From NCBI RefSeq assembly GCF_030408595.1, contig NZ_CP047080.1, positions 931,501 through 995,500 of the forward strand: a stretch of DNA of 64,000 bases, in the 5' to 3' direction. The position numbers were made by a program, and so were the translations under genes. Of the stretch, positions 62,131 to 64,000 are shown one piece after another. Under the pieces are notes generated by a model. It was not told the DNA's origin and ran no database searches. It saw nothing but the letters and a program-made list of their open reading frames with translations. The stretch comes from Corynebacterium canis (GTDB lineage: Bacteria > Actinomycetota > Actinomycetes > Mycobacteriales > Mycobacteriaceae). The first letter of the stretch is position 1. Every line of letters begins with the position of its first letter.

Positions 62131-63564
62131 TCATTGCTTATCGGCGCCGCGACAAGTGCGCGACCAAAGCGTTTCACGGAGGACTACAATTCCGGTGAGC
62201 ACGTGGATTTGCACCAAAATGGTCCAAAACAGTCCGGCGATGTCTGGGGCCCCGACGCTGAGTTCGTCGCAATTGCAATCCGTGACTATTGGGGTGCCGT
62301 AATAGATCGTGAGCGCACCTCCGATTCCGAGAAGCAGTGGGACGGTGGTGCGCTTAAAGGCGTCGCGGGCGTCGCTAGGTGGGTTGGGGGTGCGGAACTT
62401 TAATGTGCTGCGCACGATGCCGGCCAGCAATAGGAGCACGATAAGGGTCTCGACGCTCAGTACCACAATATCGGTGGGAAAGATTGAGGCTCGTTCATTT
62501 TTGTTGAATTGGAAATATGCGTTGATATAGGTGTGGATCTCGTTGCGGCGGTGCTCGTCGTATTGTGTGCGCAGCCCATATTCATTGGTCAAAATGATTA
62601 GCCCGCGGTTGTCTTCGGGGACGAAGCCCAGGTACGAGCTATAGCCCCATACGCTGCCGGTATGGTAGATGTATTGGGTTTCCGTTCCGTCGCGTTTCTG
62701 GGCGGTTTCGTAGTACAGGCCGGGTCCGTATTTTTTGGTGCTGGAAACCATCGCTCGTTCGAAATCGCTGGGGGTGTTATGTGTGCGATGTTGCCGCAAT
62801 TGCCAGGTTCCATAGTGTGCAAATTGTTCGCAGGAGCCGGCGAGAAATGCGGCACCAATGGCGCTTTGCCAAGGTTCGACACGGACGGGGAGGTGGCTGT
62901 GGAATAGCCGTTGGTGGCCCTTGGGTACCCGCTTTTGAAAGGCTTTCAGGTCGGCGATGATGGGCCCGGCTTGGCTGGACTCGCCGACGGTGTTGTTGAG
63001 CGCGGCGTTGATGGGCTGCCCAGTTGTGTCCTCGATAATCGCCTGTAGGAGCGAATATCCCACATTCGAATAGCTGTGCGTTCCGGGTGTGGGCAGGTCC
63101 GTTAGCTGCGCCGTCGCATCGACGAGCCCTTGTGTGGTCGGCTGGCCGCGCTCAAGGTTGGTGGGAAGCCCCGCGGTATGGTGGATCAGGTGTGTCACGG
63201 TCACCTTATTGCGGTCCAGTTGCGACCCCTCAAGCTGGGGTAATAGCTCAGCGACGGGGGTGCGCACATTGAGCTCGCCCTGGTGGTGCAATTCCAGCGC
63301 TGTCGCCGCGGTAAGTGAGGCGGACAGGGATCCCCAAGTGAACACGGTGTCGCGGGTGATGGCGGAGCCGTCGCCATCCGTGCCGAAGTAGTATTCCCGC
63401 GAAATCCCCTTGTCGCTGAAGTGGATAATGGCCACCCCCGGGGCACGGATGCTGCGGAACAGGGATTCGGCGGTGTGTGCCGCTGCGGGCGGGAGAGCCG
63501 TGAACACGAGCGCGGCGAGGGTGAAAAGCAGGCTGGTGATACGACGAGGACCCCTATGCGGCAC
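62131..63564 (-). CDS. Beta-lactamase-fold membrane protein with a lost catalytic lysine
   Basis: This 477-residue protein has a signal peptide (about 1-29), a class C beta-lactamase/PBP4-like domain and three C-terminal membrane helices (about 366-388, 415-432 and 450-468). The active-site motif that should be S-x-x-K reads S-L-S-A (Ser79, Ala82), so the general-base lysine is missing. The Y-x-N motif (Y-S-N, 165-167) and an H-T-G motif (301-303) in the KTG position are kept. The protein is therefore either non-catalytic, a binding protein, or uses another base. It ends ten bases from the amino-acid ABC transporter operon, on the opposite strand. Confidence 0.8.
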   Translation of the reverse strand: MPHRGPRRITSLLFTLAALVFTALPPAAAHTAESLFRSIRAPGVAIIHFSDKGISREYYFGTDGDGSAITRDTVFTWGSLSASLTAATALELHHQGELNVRTPVAELLPQLEGSQLDRNKVTVTHLIHHTAGLPTNLERGQPTTQGLVDATAQLTDLPTPGTHSYSNVGYSLLQAIIEDTTGQPINAALNNTVGESSQAGPIIADLKAFQKRVPKGHQRLFHSHLPVRVEPWQSAIGAAFLAGSCEQFAHYGTWQLRQHRTHNTPSDFERAMVSSTKKYGPGLYYETAQKRDGTETQYIYHTGSVWGYSSYLGFVPEDNRGLIILTNEYGLRTQYDEHRRNEIHTYINAYFQFNKNERASIFPTDIVVLSVETLIVLLLLAGIVRSTLKFRTPNPPSDARDAFKRTTVPLLLGIGGALTIYYGTPIVTDCNCDELSVGAPDIAGLFWTILVQIHVLTGIVVLRETLWSRTCRGADKQ

Positions 63565-63694
63565 GGTGAAATCCTAACCAAGCCACGTGTGCGATCACCA
63601 GGTATTCAAGCGTTGCGGGATCATAGCGTGCAGTTTAACGCCACCGGCATACACGGCTACCCCGGATTTCGTTCGAGTCTAGGGCAGGGAAATT

Positions 63695-64000
63695 TTATTC
63701 ATTATCGGCCGGTAGTACCGCGAACGCACGTGCGGGGAATCCGGTGCCTTCGAGCGGCTTGGGCCAGGTGGCCACGATAAGGGCACCGGTGGCGGGGACA
63801 TGTTTCAGGTTTGCCAGGAGTTCGATCTGCCAGCGGTCGTGCTGTAGCAACAACAGTTCGGTAGGCAGCGACCCGCCAGAAACGACGAATCCTTGGTCGG
63901 TGTCGGTGGTTTCGTGCCCGATCGCGGTGATATCGCGCTCATCGATCAGCCATTGCACCACCTCGGTGTTCCAGCCGGGGTAGTGGGCCACGCCGTCCGC
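63695..64000 (-). CDS. Cyclase family protein (kynurenine formamidase-like), partial
   Basis: Only the C-terminal 101 codons are in the window; the gene continues beyond 64000. It contains A-H-Y-P-G-W-N-T-E-V-V-Q-W-L, then I-T-A-I-G-H-E-T-T-D-T-D-Q-G, L-Q-H-D-R-W-Q-I-E-L-L-A-N-L and A-T-G-A-L-I-V-A-T-W-P-K-P. These segments fit the C-terminal half of the cyclase family of metal-dependent hydrolases. The substrate cannot be inferred. Confidence 0.65.
   Translation of the reverse strand, partial: ADGVAHYPGWNTEVVQWLIDERDITAIGHETTDTDQGFVVSGGSLPTELLLLQHDRWQIELLANLKHVPATGALIVATWPKPLEGTGFPARAFAVLPADNE

Overview
This window is GC-rich chromosomal DNA that reads as a Corynebacterium (Mycobacteriales). 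The main reason is gene order: pmt, rsmI, betP, metG, then tatD, rpf2, rsmA (ksgA), ispE, an ABC-F ATPase is the arrangement I know from Corynebacterium glutamicum. A DtxR-type iron box, a 480-residue GapB-like GAPDH, an FMN-riboswitch PnuX-type riboflavin transporter and a DUF222/HNH protein fit the same group. The species cannot be named from sequence alone.

Layout. 0-11.3 kb: end of an ABC transporter gene, a GlsB-like membrane protein, a fructosamine-kinase-like kinase, a secreted NlpC/P60-like protein, a large FAD/Fe-S dehydrogenase with a palindromic operator, an HTH/membrane-protein pair, a DoxX/zinc-finger pair, and a TetR regulator divergent from a GH13 alpha-amylase-like gene across two tandem operators. 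11.4-17.7 kb: conserved pmt/rsmI/betP/metG block. 17.7-32.4 kb: accessory insertion between metG and tatD with an iron-box-controlled ECF transporter plus paired ABC transporter operon, a secreted protein, an amine oxidase/aldehyde dehydrogenase pair, and an IS element. 32.5-39.6 kb: conserved tatD/rpf2/rsmA/ispE/ABC-F block extended by an ogt-alkB DNA-alkylation-repair pair. 39.6-46.5 kb: accessory region with a lipoprotein, an IS1634-type remnant, a DUF222/HNH protein, two previously unlisted tiny peptide genes and a zeta-toxin-like kinase with a small partner. 46.5-64 kb: housekeeping and transport genes (ABM monooxygenase, PPK2, acyl-CoA hydrolase, FMN-riboswitch riboflavin transporter, LysE-type exporter, lipase, RF3, nitronate monooxygenase, GAPDH, polar amino-acid ABC transporter) and a beta-lactamase-fold membrane protein lacking its catalytic lysine.

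The strongest unusual signals are: (1) two 25-29 residue, acidic, Phe/Trp-rich peptide genes at 43.7-44.2 kb, each with its own promoter and Shine-Dalgarno sequence; the 29-residue gene is followed by a clear terminator and the 25-residue gene by a weaker hairpin; (2) a dispersed double-hairpin repeat, six copies all in one orientation, found only in non-divergent intergenic gaps, twice as paired composite units and once split by the IS; and (3) a strand-biased excess of the 9-mer GTCGATAAG, present in coding and non-coding DNA.
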